Below are positions 32,709-43,136 of a DNA stretch of 64,000 nt, in pieces. The translations under genes and the position numbers were made by a program. Position 1 is the stretch's first letter, and each line of letters starts with the position of its first letter. The stretch lies in assembly GCF_000151315.2 (NCBI RefSeq), contig NW_011887295.1, forward strand, positions 372,001 to 436,000, given 5' to 3'. Under the pieces are notes generated by a model. That model saw only the letters and a program-made list of their open reading frames with translations. It did no database searches and was not told where the DNA came from. The stretch comes from Capsaspora owczarzaki ATCC 30864 (lineage: Eukaryota > Opisthokonta > Filasterea).

Positions 32709-35103
32709 TTAGATGTACCCGACGTCAAGCCTTTCCAATAGCACAGCGGTTAAAGACATGTTGGGTCGAACTTGAACCTGCCAACCCGCGCGCATTTGTC
32801 GGATGACAGGATGATTGGCTGGCAGGATTGTCACAAGCTCGAAGAACGAATCGACAAAAGTCGGTGCCGCCGAGCATTCGTATCGAATAGCACCTTGCTC
32901 ATCTCGGACAACCAAATCAAAGCCGGTGTCATCGATGCTGTCAGAACGGTTTCTCGTGTCACGAAGCACTTGAATTGCTTTCACACGGACTGAATTCCCA
33001 TTGAGGCCTTGAGGCAGCGTGACTTTCAGAATATTGGTGGTATAATCATCAAACTCCCATCGCTTGGTGCGATGTACGCCTTGCCAGTAGTGCGCCTTGT
33101 CCATAATGAGCTCGGCAAGCTCGGTTGGTAGTGCTGGTAGAGATGTGGCTTGATCCTCCAGCACTGGTTCGCAGGTCAGCAAGTGCAACACGGTCTGAAG
33201 ATCGTCAGCAGTTGCCAATCGTGGAAGCAAGGAGAATGCAAGAGGGTTGATCTGGCTATGGATGCTGTGCAAGCAAGGTGAATGAGCACTCAGCAGGGCG
33301 ACTCCATTGGTTTGGAGGAGCACAAATCGTTCGGACAAACATACCAAAGGTTAGACAGAGTTCGGTTGACTTGACTCGCTTCACGAATCGCTTGAAGACC
33401 AGCATTGCCAATGCAATTGGATCGTAGACTATCACTTGAAGGGTGAGCAAAGTATGGCTGACGCTGGCCCAACGAGCAAGATCAGCAAAGCAAAGAGCGC
33501 AGCAGCTTACTCGAGCCACTTCAGCGTCGTGTTAACTTTGAGCGCTCCAGCAATCTCCTGCGCCCCAGCATCATCAATTCGATTCCAGTCCAAACTATTC
33601 GTCCCTTCCGTCAGCGAGCACCCCAGATCTCTTCGACTTGATCACCCCTCACATGCATCCGTCAAAGTGAGATGCCTTACTAGAGCGTCTGCACCGGCAT
33701 GTTCCCTTTGAGTGCCTCTGCAATCGCCTGTGCTCCGGCATCGCCAATCTGATTATCAATCAAACTGTCCATCACCTCTATCAGTGAGCACTGAATTCCC
33801 TCTGCTGGATGACCCACTCGTGGATGCTTCAGTCACAGTGAGATGCCCTTACTTGAGCCACGGCAGCGTCTTGTTCACTTGGAGTGCCTCAGCAATCGCT
33901 TTTGCGCCAGCATCGCCAATCTGATTTTTATCCAGACTGTCCACATCCCTCCATCAATGAGCACTCTTCTGAATCACCCACTCTCATGCACCAGTCGAAG
34001 TGAGATGCTTTACCCGAGCCGAGTCAACGTCTTGTTCACTCTGAGTGCCTCAGCAATGGCCTGCGCTCCAGCATCGCCAATCTGATTCCCACCCAGACTG
34101 GCCCGTCCCCTCCATCAGTGAGTGCTCTCATTGCTCTGTGTAGTGCATCACCCATTGGCATGCAACAGTTAATGTGAGATGCCTTTACACGAGCTCGATC
34201 AGCGTCTTGTTCATTTTGAGTGCTTCAGCAATCGCCCGCGCACCTGCACAGCCAAAATGATTGTTCGCCAATCTGATTCCCATCCAAACTGTCCATCCCT
34301 TTCATCAGTGAGCACTCTTCTGAATCGCCCACTTTCATGCATCAGTCAAAGAGAGATGCCTTACATGAGTGTAGTCGGTGTCGTGTTCACTTTGAGCATC
34401 TCTGCAATCACCTGTGCTTCCCCATCGCCAATCTGATTCCCATTCATGCTATTCATCCCTTCATCAGTGAGCAATCTGAATGCTGTCTGTTGGATCACCC
34501 ACTCACGGCATCAGTACTCGTAAGATAACTCACTTGAGCTCAGTCACCGTCTTGTTCCCTTTGAGTGCCTCAGCAATCGCCTGCGCTCCAGCATGACCAA
34601 TCTGATTGTGACTCAGACTGTCCATCATCTCCATCAGTGTGCCACTCTTACTCTCATTTATCACTCACTCACATGCATCAGTGAATCTGAGATTCCTCAC
34701 TAGAGCTCAGACAGAGTCTTGGTGACTTTCAGTGCCTCTGCAATCGTATTCGCAGCAGCATCGTCAATCTGGTTGTTTTTCAGCCTGTTCATCCCCTCCA
34801 TCGGTGAGCACTCGTAATGCCATCACTACTAGATCACCCACTCACGTGCATCACTCGAAGGGATGCCTTACCAGAGCGCAGTCACCGTCTTGTTCACTTT
34901 GAGTGCCTCAGCAATCGCTTGAGCTTCAGCCTCGTCGATCTGATTGTCGTACAGACTGTCCCTCCTTTGTATCAGTACACACGCGCAATCACACTATGTT
35001 CCCTATCAACCTGGCTTTCTTCTTACTCGAGCCATCCGCTTGTGTTCTTGACTTTGTCATATAACTCGCGCTGTCTCTCAGTCATACTCTCATAGGACAG
35101 CAT
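32709..35103 (-). CDS. Leucine-rich-repeat protein with conserved C-terminal domain, copy 2
   Basis: The first exon is 35027-35103 ('MLSYESMTERQRELYDKVKN'). Ten LRR exons follow at a period near 170 bp: 34872-34955, 34701-34784, 34534-34617, 34365-34448, 34189-34288, 34014-34097, 33853-33936, 33681-33764, 33511-33594, 33345-33428. The last exon is 32709-33264. Nine LRR exons are exactly 84 nt with phase-2 introns, each one 28-residue repeat such as 'DNQIDEAEAQAIAEALKVNK'. The fifth (34189-34288) is 100 nt and would shift the frame unless spliced differently. The final domain ('LPALPTELAELIMDKAHYW' to 'HPVIRQMRAGWQVQV') matches copy 1. The array looks built by unequal exchange of an exon-plus-intron unit. 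Function unknown; the gene may be decaying or expressed with an alternative splice. Confidence 0.6.
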
Positions 35104-36194
35104 GGTTGATCTATCATTCCAAGCAGAGCGGTTAGAACGCGTGACCGCCTGTCAAGTCCTGATTTAGCTAGCTTCGGCCTCTGGCTCGCTTCCTCGACCC
35201 CACCCTCACTCGTTCACAGCATCCCCTCAAACGGGGAGCGAGTGCAGTTTCAGGTCGGACGGGCGCAGCCAGCCAGCTGATCGTGGCTCAAGAAAATCCT
35301 GTTAGTCTGTGTCTTCCCTCACTCGCTCACTCGGTTCCCAGTCAACACTCTCCGACTCGCCCCTCAGCCGCCAAGTACAGCGTCCAAACGACCTCGAGCG
35401 CGGGGTTGGAGACAGAGCCATCATCAACGGAGTGCAAGCACAGCTCAAACCAACCGAAAAGAGTTACCACCACAAACAATAGAAAACAAAGACTGAAGCC
35501 CAAAAAAGGCGAGCGGAACTCGGTATCTCAGACAACGCAAAGATGGACTCTAGCCCGACTTGCACTGTCTGACCGATCACGCACGCTTCAAACAAATCCC
35601 AAATCCTGTGTTATTGAGATCCCAAAATCATTTGGAAATCTGTGAAAAAACACACACTCACACAATCGGCTGGACCCTCGAAGTAGGGACGGCTGTTGTG
35701 TGTGCAGCCAAAGTCGCGCTAGATGACATTCGTAGCCATCACAGCAATTTCATCCAAATGAGGAGGCGCAACTCCAGATCTGCGTGTCGTTAATGTCGAA
35801 TCCTCGCGCTCATCTCGATTTCCTGCGTCACAGGCAACACAAAGGCCTCGCGTTCTCTCGTTCGGACATGCCGCTCAAAAAATCGGAGTGCCGGTCTGAA
35901 CTTTACCGCCTCTGTTGCACCGTGGCAGATCGCAGATTGGCCAGCAAAGGGAACATGTCTCATCCAATCACCTCCAGCTCATTCCCAACCGAGGAAGACC
36001 TCCATATACATTGTCTGACACCCAACCAGAATCGTCCATATGGCGGTTCTCGCTGGTTCAAGCTGACAAGTCAGGGCAAAAGGTGAAACTTTGTACTGTA
36101 TGAATCTAGCAAGGATCCACCAAAAACAAACGAGCAAGCATCAGAGACCCATCAGCCGCCCCCCCCACAAACTCGGTGGTTGCGTTGGTTGCTT
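35104..36194. other. Intergenic spacer upstream of LRR copy 2
   Basis: About 1.1 kb with several short open frames but no motif, codon pattern or splice pairing that supports a gene. It should hold the LRR copy 2 promoter and the 3' flank of the ATP synthase f gene, both minus strand. Confidence 0.55.
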
Positions 36195-36971
36195 TTAATG
36201 GTGTCCCGACTGGGCGGCGTCTGATGGGATGAACGAACAGCACGAGCACAGAATGAGCAACAATAAAAAAAAAAAAAAAGTTCAAAACCTCCAATCCGAT
36301 GCAGTTTGACTTACGCCTGAGGTGGGGAAGGTGGTGCAGGTAGCCACCGAGGCCAGTGATCAGGAAGAGGTGGAGAACCGGGGCAGCCGAGTTCTTGTAC
36401 TTGCTGCCAATGCAAAATCCATACAAAAAAAATCAAGAATGAGTGCCTGTGCTTCCCGGCTCCCCTCAGGCTCACTTCTGCCGCAGCAATGAGTGGTTGG
36501 GTTCACTACGGCAGGCCTCTCGTGATGCTTCCTGTGTTCCCTTCTCTCCGCATCGCGCTGTTCTGGTGGTCTGTGAGCCAAAGCGTTCTCCTCGTGTGCC
36601 TCACTCTTCCCCGCCCCTCGTCAGTACTCCACGCGTCGACTACCAATGCAACAGAATCTGCCCACTATACGTGATTCCAAGTGGTCTCTCCTTGAGTTGA
36701 AGAAGGGACGACCGTGACGACCTCAACATGACTGAAGCGAACAAAAAAAAAAAAGCGATCTTTTGCTTTTATTCCCCTCCACAACCACAGCAGCGATCTC
36801 TTGGCTGACTGTTGATCACTGAGCATGCATTGGTGTGTGTGTGTGTGTGTGTGGTCGGACTTACTTCCAGTAGCCGGAAGCAGCCTGGTTGACGCTGGCA
36901 GCGCGGTTGGCAGAGAGCGCAAAACCGCGGACGAGCTTCGGGATGTCCTTGACAAGAGCAGCAGACGACAT
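36195..36971 (-). CDS. Mitochondrial ATP synthase subunit f
   Basis: Exons 36865-36971, 36315-36403 and 36195-36220 join to 73 residues with all phases closing. The second junction creates 'SGYWNKYKNSAAPVLHLF', matching the family's 'RGYYxxYNKYINVKKG' core. Then comes one hydrophobic segment 'VLHLFLITGLGGYL' and a His/Arg-rich tail 'HHLPHLRHAAQSGHH', like the 'YKHLKHERLRKYH' end of animal subunit f. The subunit is a single-pass membrane protein of the Fo stator/dimer region. The N-terminus 'SAALVKDIPKLVRGFAL' is amphipathic. The short length and two-residue joins make this gene easy to miss. Confidence 0.72.
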
Positions 36972-37156
36972 TGTGGAGATGACAAAAAGTAGGGGTAGAC
37001 TGAGCGACCCTGTCTGAGAAGATCGGGATGAACGAGTGAAAACCATGCAAGTTGAAACGGCAGGATGAAAAGGACTTGTGAGGAGATAAACGACAATAAT
37101 TTCATTCAAAATCAGCTGGAAAAAAAAAAAACACAAAACTACACGGCAAGGAACAT

Positions 37157-40100
37157 TCAAGAACTCGAGCTCTTCTCGCACATACGCTCAAACGCATCCA
37201 ATACTACAGAGCGAATGTAGGAGCGAGGAGCGGGAAGAGCGTGCCAAAGCTCAAACTGCGCAAAACCTTGCTCAATCAGCATGTCAATCCCGCGAATAAT
37301 CGTGCAGTTGTGACGCGCGGCCTGCTCCAGGAGAGCAGTGGACGGAGGAATGTAGGCCACATCCAGCACAACAACAGGCGGTGTTGCCGGGGTGGATTGC
37401 TCCAGCAGTGCGTCCGGAATGGTGACGCCGGCCGAAGTCGGAACGGTCGCAAGCACAACATTGACAACAACACCCCGCTGAACAAGATCGCGAGCAAGGT
37501 CTTGAACAACCTCCACCTTGTACGCCCAGGAAAAGTCGGCCGCAAGTTGCTCCGCATTGGCAGCAGTGCGATTGTGCACGTACACTGTCGACATGCCGAA
37601 AGCGGCCAATGCATACATGGCAGCCCGCGCCGTTCCGCCTGCACCGAGAACAAGCGCAGTCCGGGACGCAGACGAAGAAATCGGCTGCTCACCATGCGCA
37701 GAGCGCGCCGGTTTCGTGAGAAGGTGCTCTGAAACTGGCCATTGCGTCGCACGCGCCAAGCAATGCAAAATGCCCAGCCAATCCGTGTTGTCGCCGTGCA
37801 GCCACTTGGGCGCAGAGTGCCCGACCGGAGCAGGGAGACAAGAGACAGTATTGATGGCGCCAATCACCTCTGCTGCCTTGGACAGCGAATGCATGTGCGG
37901 AACCAAATCCTGCTTTAGCGGAATTGTCACAGAGGCGCCATGCACTGGTGCGCCCGCAAACTCGAGCGGCTCTTGCTGCAAGGTCGCTCCACCGAGCAAG
38001 ATCTGCACTGCAACATCGGCACTGCTCGTCTCGCAGAGCGAGTAGCGGTGTGGAAGCCCCACAGCGTCAAAGGCCGCGTTGTGCAAAGTGGGCGACATTG
38101 AGCGCTGAATGGGGCTTCCAAGCAGTACAAACTGCTGTTGGGGAAGCAGGCCAATCTGGTTGCGGAGCTGGTGCAGACTCGGCAACGAGAGCTGTCCTGG
38201 GGCCGCTTTGAACGGCAGCAAGGGATGAGTAAAAGGTGTCATCATGGTGCTTGTCGCACGAGACAGAGAGCCGGCGTCGCCCATACAGAGCGTCAATGTC
38301 GGAATGGGCTTGGCCTTGACGTCTCGTTCGCACGCTTGAATCGAGGCAGCAAGCTGGGCCAACGCGTAATTGTCCTCCACAGTGCCCGCCCGCGCAATCA
38401 CCTTGACAATGTGCGCACGGTCCCCAAGACGCGCCTCCTCGAATCGGCCTCGGAGGGCATTCCAGGCAGAGTGGTGCACGGGAACACGGCCGGAAAGACC
38501 TGGAGCAGCCCGCCGCAGCAAATGCACTGCTGCATCGGGCGTTGACGACTCGATGGATTCCACCTGGCCCCATCCCACCGGCACGTGATACGACCCAATC
38601 ACACGCGTGTTGGCGGCAGACAGGGCTTTCAGCACGGTTTCGCGGGCCGATGCCGACCATGTCGTTTCCACGTCTACGTAGGCACAGCCGAGACGGATGC
38701 CCAAGAGAGTAAGCCGCAGCCAGTCCGCCTCCTTTCCGTCAAACTTGCCGCCATGCTGCACACTTCGGACAGTGTAAATGATGGGCAGACCGAGTGGGGT
38801 AATGCGACGCAAACACGCAACCTGCTCGGCAACCGCCGTAGCATCGCGCCAGCAGTCCAACAAATCCACCCGGAGCTCGATGGCATGCACACCCTGCTCG
38901 CAAATGGCCGACAGAATGTCTGTTCCAGTCAGTGACCCAGGATCTCGGGATGGCAGGATGAGGCGGGACAGCGCATCTTGGCGGAGCACACCCTGAGCCT
39001 GACGAGCGCGATCGAGCTGAATCTGCGCCACAATAGGACGGAAAGCATTGGTCAAGGCAGGCTCGGTCAAATCTGCAAAGGTTAGCGACAGAAAGCCAGT
39101 TGGAGTGCGAATCTCCTCGGTGGGGTGCAACCAGCCGTTCGGTCTGATCAAATCCAGCGAAGTCAGTCGACCTGCCGCGGGCCACGATGGTTGCGTCGAC
39201 GGGTACAACAGCTGAGACGAGCCCGCGGCGGCAGAATCGGTTTGCGAAATGAAACGCACAAACTCGTGCAGCTCGCGTGCAATACGCGTCCAATTCGAGT
39301 CGCCGCGCGAAATGACAAACTCGTACTGGCTACATGCGCGGTAGAGCGGCAGACGTCGTGCGTAAATATCGGACGGGTGTTCATTCCAGGTGGGGCGCGT
39401 CTTGTCGCTCAAAAGGTACGCCACGACATCATCCGTGTGACGGTGGAGCAACACGACACGTCCAAACTGAGCCAACAGTTGTCGCGCGGCCTCCGTCTCC
39501 ACAACACCACCTCCACATGCAATGAGCAGCGGTTTGGAGTGGCTGGTGCCGGACGACAACGTTGTTGTTGTTGCTGTTGTTGTTGTTGTTGTAGCACCGC
39601 TGCCATCAAGGAAGGGCACGAGCAAACCGCGCAGCGTTTGTGTCTCGGCGCGGCGGAAGCTTTCCCAACCATGGGCTGCAACGTGGTCCAATATACTGAC
39701 GCCGCCAAGTGCAGTCGAGACAATCAGCTCGTCCAAGTCGATAAACTGGCGCGAGTCGAGGGCAGCAACCGCAGCACCCAAGGTCGACTTGCCAGCGCCG
39801 CGCATCCCAACCATGACGATGGGCAATTCAGCCAAAGACTGGCGATTCGCGTCGACCGTCGGCGTTCGCGACTCTGGCGTGCTTAGTGGAGCTTGCACGC
39901 CCACGCCCAAATGCAAGGTCAGGTCGTCCCAGAATTCCGGATAGGTTTTTTCGACGCACGCTCGCTCGCTAATAATCACGTTCGGAACAACGCACCCTAG
40001 CACGGCAAAGCTCATGGCAATGCGGTGGTCGTCGTGGCACACAATGGTTGCGCCATGCAGCTCGCTCGCGGGACGCCCGTGAATCTCAAGGCCATCCTCC

Positions 40101-42592
40101 AACTCGACAACGTGAATTCCCATCTTGGTCAGCTCCTGCAGCATGACGAGAATGCGGTTGCACTCTTTGACGCGCTGGTTGGCAATGTTGCGAATGGACG
40201 TGACGCCGTCCGCAATGGCACACACTGCAGCGAGAGTCATGAACGCATCAGTCATGTCTCCCATATCTACCGTGCCAAGAGCTCGGAGTCGAGGGGCGAT
40301 GCCGCTTGGCCCAGTCACGGTCGTGGTCATGTCCGTCTGCTCAACGGTGCAGCCCATTCGTGCAAGCAGGTGACAGAACTGCGCATCCCCTTGCAGCGAC
40401 AGCTTGCCCACATTGGCGACCGTCACCTTCTTTCCGGTGACGGCAGCAATGGCCAGCGGGTAGGTGGCAGAGGAAGCATCGCCTTCGACCGCGTACTCGG
40501 GAGGATTGGCGTACTTGGCGGTGGGAATCTGGTACACTGGGTCTGCGCCAGAGCCCGCGACAGGTGCGGCCACTGGAACGCCGAAATCCTTCATCAGTGC
40601 CAGCGTCATGTCAATGTAGAGCTGAGACACGACCTCACCACCAACAAGGCGGAGGCGAACCGGCTGTTGGGTGTACGGCGCGCTGATCAGCAGGGACGAG
40701 ACGTACTGCGATGAAATGTTCGCGGCCAGCTCAACGTCACCACCACGCAACGTGCCCGAGCCGGCAGACGGGGCGCATGCCACGCGAATGGGCAAACACC
40801 CAGGCTTCTCGAGGCACTCGATGCTGGCGCCGTTCGCCACCAGAGCGGAAATCAACGGACCATTCGGTCGCTCCTTCATACGCGGCTTGCCAGTCAAAAC
40901 CACATGGCTGCGAGCTGTAGAGGTACCGCCCGTTGGAGCGGCCGAGCAGACCAGAGCAGCAACGGACGTCAAAAACCGGGCGGCCGTGCCGGCGTTGCCC
41001 AGATAAATGTCGTCCTGTGGTGCAGTCAGCAATCCTTCAGCACCGCGCACGGCAAGAACAGTCCCTTCGTTCTCAAACTCGCTATGCACGCCAAGAGATT
41101 TGAGCGCTTGCAGCATGACACGCGTGTCGTCTGAGTGCAGCAATCCCCGAATTCGGCAGGTTCCAGTGCCCAGCGCAGCGAGCAACAAGACCCGGTTGGA
41201 AATGGACTTTGAGCCGGGGACCTGAACTACGCTCTCGGCAACCAAAGGAGTAGCAGCAGTAGTAGTAGTAGTAGCAGCAGCAGCAGCAGCGGTGGCAGCA
41301 GCGGTGGCGGAAGACGACGGCGGTGGCGCAACGGGCGCTTGGACTGCGCCAGGGACGACCTGGACATACGATGACAAGACGCGCCGGATTGTGTCGTCGG
41401 TGACTTGGGATGCTCCGATGCGCTTGTTTTGAGGGTTGGGAAGGGTGACGACACTGCCGATGCCGGATAGGAGCACCACAGACTTGGTGCCGCCTTGGTT
41501 TTTCTTGTCGAATGCCATTGCGGCCATGACGCGCTCGAGCGGCAATCGCGCGGCTGGGTACTGCGTGGGTAGCTCGTACGCGTCCAGGCAATCCGACAGG
41601 CGTGCGAGATTGGCCTGTGAGAGCAAGCCCAGCGACCGCGCAATCTCGGCCTCCTTGATCATGCCGATGGAGACGGCCTCGCCGTGAAGCATTTCTGGCT
41701 GGCAGAGCGCCTCGACGGCGTGGCCAATGGTGTGACCAAAGTTTAGCAACGAGCGCATGCCCGTGATTTCCTTCTCGTCCTCGGTCACGACGCGGGCCTT
41801 GACGGCAGCGCATTCGAGAACGACGTGCTTGAGCGCTGCGGGACTGCGCGCAAAGACGTGCTCAACGTTGGACTCGAGCCACTGGAAGAATTGCGCATCG
41901 CAGAACGCTGCCGTCTTGATCACCTCTGCCATCCCGTTGGACAGCTGCCTGTCGGGCAGCGACTCGAGGAAGCGCAGATTGAGGTAGATGCGGTGCGGCT
42001 GGTGGAAGGCGCCCAGCGGATTCTTGCCCAGCGGGGTGTCCAAGCCCGTCTTGCCACCAATGCTTGAATCGACCATCGCAAGGAGCGTGGTTGGCAGCTG
42101 CACGACGGGAACGCCGCGCATAAAGCTGGCCGCCGTGTAACCGACGAGGTCACCGACGACGCCCCCGCCGAGCGCAATCAGGCAAGTGGATCTGTCGCAT
42201 CGCTTGGCAATCAGCAAGTCCTCGAGCTCCGACTTGGACTCGCGCGTCTTGGCGACCTCGCCCGGTGGCAGGACGAAAACGAGCACGGCGCCCGACTCGA
42301 CCGTCAAACCCGCGCGCGCAAACGCAGCGACGACGTTCTGCAGCCACAGGGCAGCGACAGTCTCGTCGGTGACAATGACAAACTTGCCGTTGCGCTTGGA
42401 CGGCAGCGAGCGGCAGAGGTCGTCCGGGATGGACGCGAGCAGATCGTGACCGACGCGGATGGCGTCATGGCCCAGGATGCCCACCACCGAGACCCCAGAC
42501 GGAGACGGGTCTGACTGTGGTGGTAATGGTGCAGCAATGGCAGTCCCAGCACCAGAACCAGAAGCAGAAGCAGGGGTGTTGCTCGAGCTCAT
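37157..42592 (-). CDS. ARO1: Pentafunctional AROM polypeptide (shikimate pathway steps 2-6), 1811 residues, intronless
   Basis: One uninterrupted frame. Domain order is the fungal one. 3-dehydroquinate synthase, residues 25-405: 'GGGVVGDLVGYTAASFMRG', 'DSSIGGKTGLDTPLGKNPLG'. EPSP synthase, 455-890: 'VPGSKSISNR', 'LGNAGTAARFLTSV', 'GKPRMKERPNGPLI'. Shikimate kinase, 920-1110: P-loop 'GMRGAGKSTLG'. Type I dehydroquinase, 1155-1430: 'ELRVDLLDC', 'IIYTVRS', 'HIVKVIARAG' with the Schiff-base Lys. Shikimate dehydrogenase, 1470-1811: 'GSPIQRSMSPTLHNAAF', 'GASVTIPLKQDL', 'GAGGTARAAMYAL'. No domain looks broken at these motifs. An Ala/Thr-rich linker (DNA 41250-41330) separates the first two domains, and a Thr run lies inside the kinase. 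It is divergent with FDXR across 544 bp. Confidence 0.97.
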   Translation of the reverse strand: MSSSNTPASASGSGAGTAIAAPLPPQSDPSPSGVSVVGILGHDAIRVGHDLLASIPDDLCRSLPSKRNGKFVIVTDETVAALWLQNVVAAFARAGLTVESGAVLVFVLPPGEVAKTRESKSELEDLLIAKRCDRSTCLIALGGGVVGDLVGYTAASFMRGVPVVQLPTTLLAMVDSSIGGKTGLDTPLGKNPLGAFHQPHRIYLNLRFLESLPDRQLSNGMAEVIKTAAFCDAQFFQWLESNVEHVFARSPAALKHVVLECAAVKARVVTEDEKEITGMRSLLNFGHTIGHAVEALCQPEMLHGEAVSIGMIKEAEIARSLGLLSQANLARLSDCLDAYELPTQYPAARLPLERVMAAMAFDKKNQGGTKSVVLLSGIGSVVTLPNPQNKRIGASQVTDDTIRRVLSSYVQVVPGAVQAPVAPPPSSSATAAATAAAAAATTTTTAATPLVAESVVQVPGSKSISNRVLLLAALGTGTCRIRGLLHSDDTRVMLQALKSLGVHSEFENEGTVLAVRGAEGLLTAPQDDIYLGNAGTAARFLTSVAALVCSAAPTGGTSTARSHVVLTGKPRMKERPNGPLISALVANGASIECLEKPGCLPIRVACAPSAGSGTLRGGDVELAANISSQYVSSLLISAPYTQQPVRLRLVGGEVVSQLYIDMTLALMKDFGVPVAAPVAGSGADPVYQIPTAKYANPPEYAVEGDASSATYPLAIAAVTGKKVTVANVGKLSLQGDAQFCHLLARMGCTVEQTDMTTTVTGPSGIAPRLRALGTVDMGDMTDAFMTLAAVCAIADGVTSIRNIANQRVKECNRILVMLQELTKMGIHVVELEDGLEIHGRPASELHGATIVCHDDHRIAMSFAVLGCVVPNVIISERACVEKTYPEFWDDLTLHLGVGVQAPLSTPESRTPTVDANRQSLAELPIVMVGMRGAGKSTLGAAVAALDSRQFIDLDELIVSTALGGVSILDHVAAHGWESFRRAETQTLRGLLVPFLDGSGATTTTTTATTTTLSSGTSHSKPLLIACGGGVVETEAARQLLAQFGRVVLLHRHTDDVVAYLLSDKTRPTWNEHPSDIYARRLPLYRACSQYEFVISRGDSNWTRIARELHEFVRFISQTDSAAAGSSQLLYPSTQPSWPAAGRLTSLDLIRPNGWLHPTEEIRTPTGFLSLTFADLTEPALTNAFRPIVAQIQLDRARQAQGVLRQDALSRLILPSRDPGSLTGTDILSAICEQGVHAIELRVDLLDCWRDATAVAEQVACLRRITPLGLPIIYTVRSVQHGGKFDGKEADWLRLTLLGIRLGCAYVDVETTWSASARETVLKALSAANTRVIGSYHVPVGWGQVESIESSTPDAAVHLLRRAAPGLSGRVPVHHSAWNALRGRFEEARLGDRAHIVKVIARAGTVEDNYALAQLAASIQACERDVKAKPIPTLTLCMGDAGSLSRATSTMMTPFTHPLLPFKAAPGQLSLPSLHQLRNQIGLLPQQQFVLLGSPIQRSMSPTLHNAAFDAVGLPHRYSLCETSSADVAVQILLGGATLQQEPLEFAGAPVHGASVTIPLKQDLVPHMHSLSKAAEVIGAINTVSCLPAPVGHSAPKWLHGDNTDWLGILHCLARATQWPVSEHLLTKPARSAHGEQPISSSASRTALVLGAGGTARAAMYALAAFGMSTVYVHNRTAANAEQLAADFSWAYKVEVVQDLARDLVQRGVVVNVVLATVPTSAGVTIPDALLEQSTPATPPVVVLDVAYIPPSTALLEQAARHNCTIIRGIDMLIEQGFAQFELWHALPAPRSYIRSVVLDAFERMCEKSSSS

Positions 42593-42815
42593 AGCAAATG
42601 AAGGATGAAGGTTGAGCGGGTTTCGGAGATAAAAACCAAAGTCTGAGAAGAGTTGAAACGATGTAGTAAAAGTTTGAAAAAAAAAAACTGAGCTCGATTG
42701 ACAGAATAAAAGCATCGATAGAGAGTGAGGAAACACACGCTAGAAACAGTACTGACGAGCAGAAGTGAAAGTGAGTAAGGAAAGGCGAAAAGTCGCAGTG
42801 ACTGAGATTGACAGC

Positions 42816-42847
<32 letters not shown>

Positions 42848-43136
42848 CGCTTCGTCAGTCGTTCGTCCATCTCTGATCGTCGGGGGGTGGCGATGACGTT
42901 ACTCGACAAACATTGGCACAGTCAACAAGGACTCGTGCTTTGGGAGTTCATGAGAGAGCGATGTGGTGATGGAGAGAGAGAGAGCGATGAGCTGCTTGGA
43001 CGTTGAGCCACGATCGCTCTGCGTCTCTGAGCGCTCCAAAAATACCGCCATTCGAACTCCATGCAGTGTATCGTAACTCTGTTTACTATTGGTTTCGTGT
43101 TGCATCAGTCATCTTCTTTTCGTTGGCTGAGATACA
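42593..43136. promoter_or_regulatory. Shared upstream region of AROM (-) and FDXR (+)
   Basis: A 544-bp divergent spacer with a (CAA)n run at about 42814-42848 and a GA-rich patch near 42976. I see no definite core promoter element. The assignment is by position only. Confidence 0.4.

Noticed and set aside
35118-35165. tRNA-like string with AGCGGTTAGAACGCGTGA and CCTGTCAAG
   Set aside because: It resembles D and anticodon arms of a tRNA but the stems do not pair and there is no T arm (GGTTCRANNCC).
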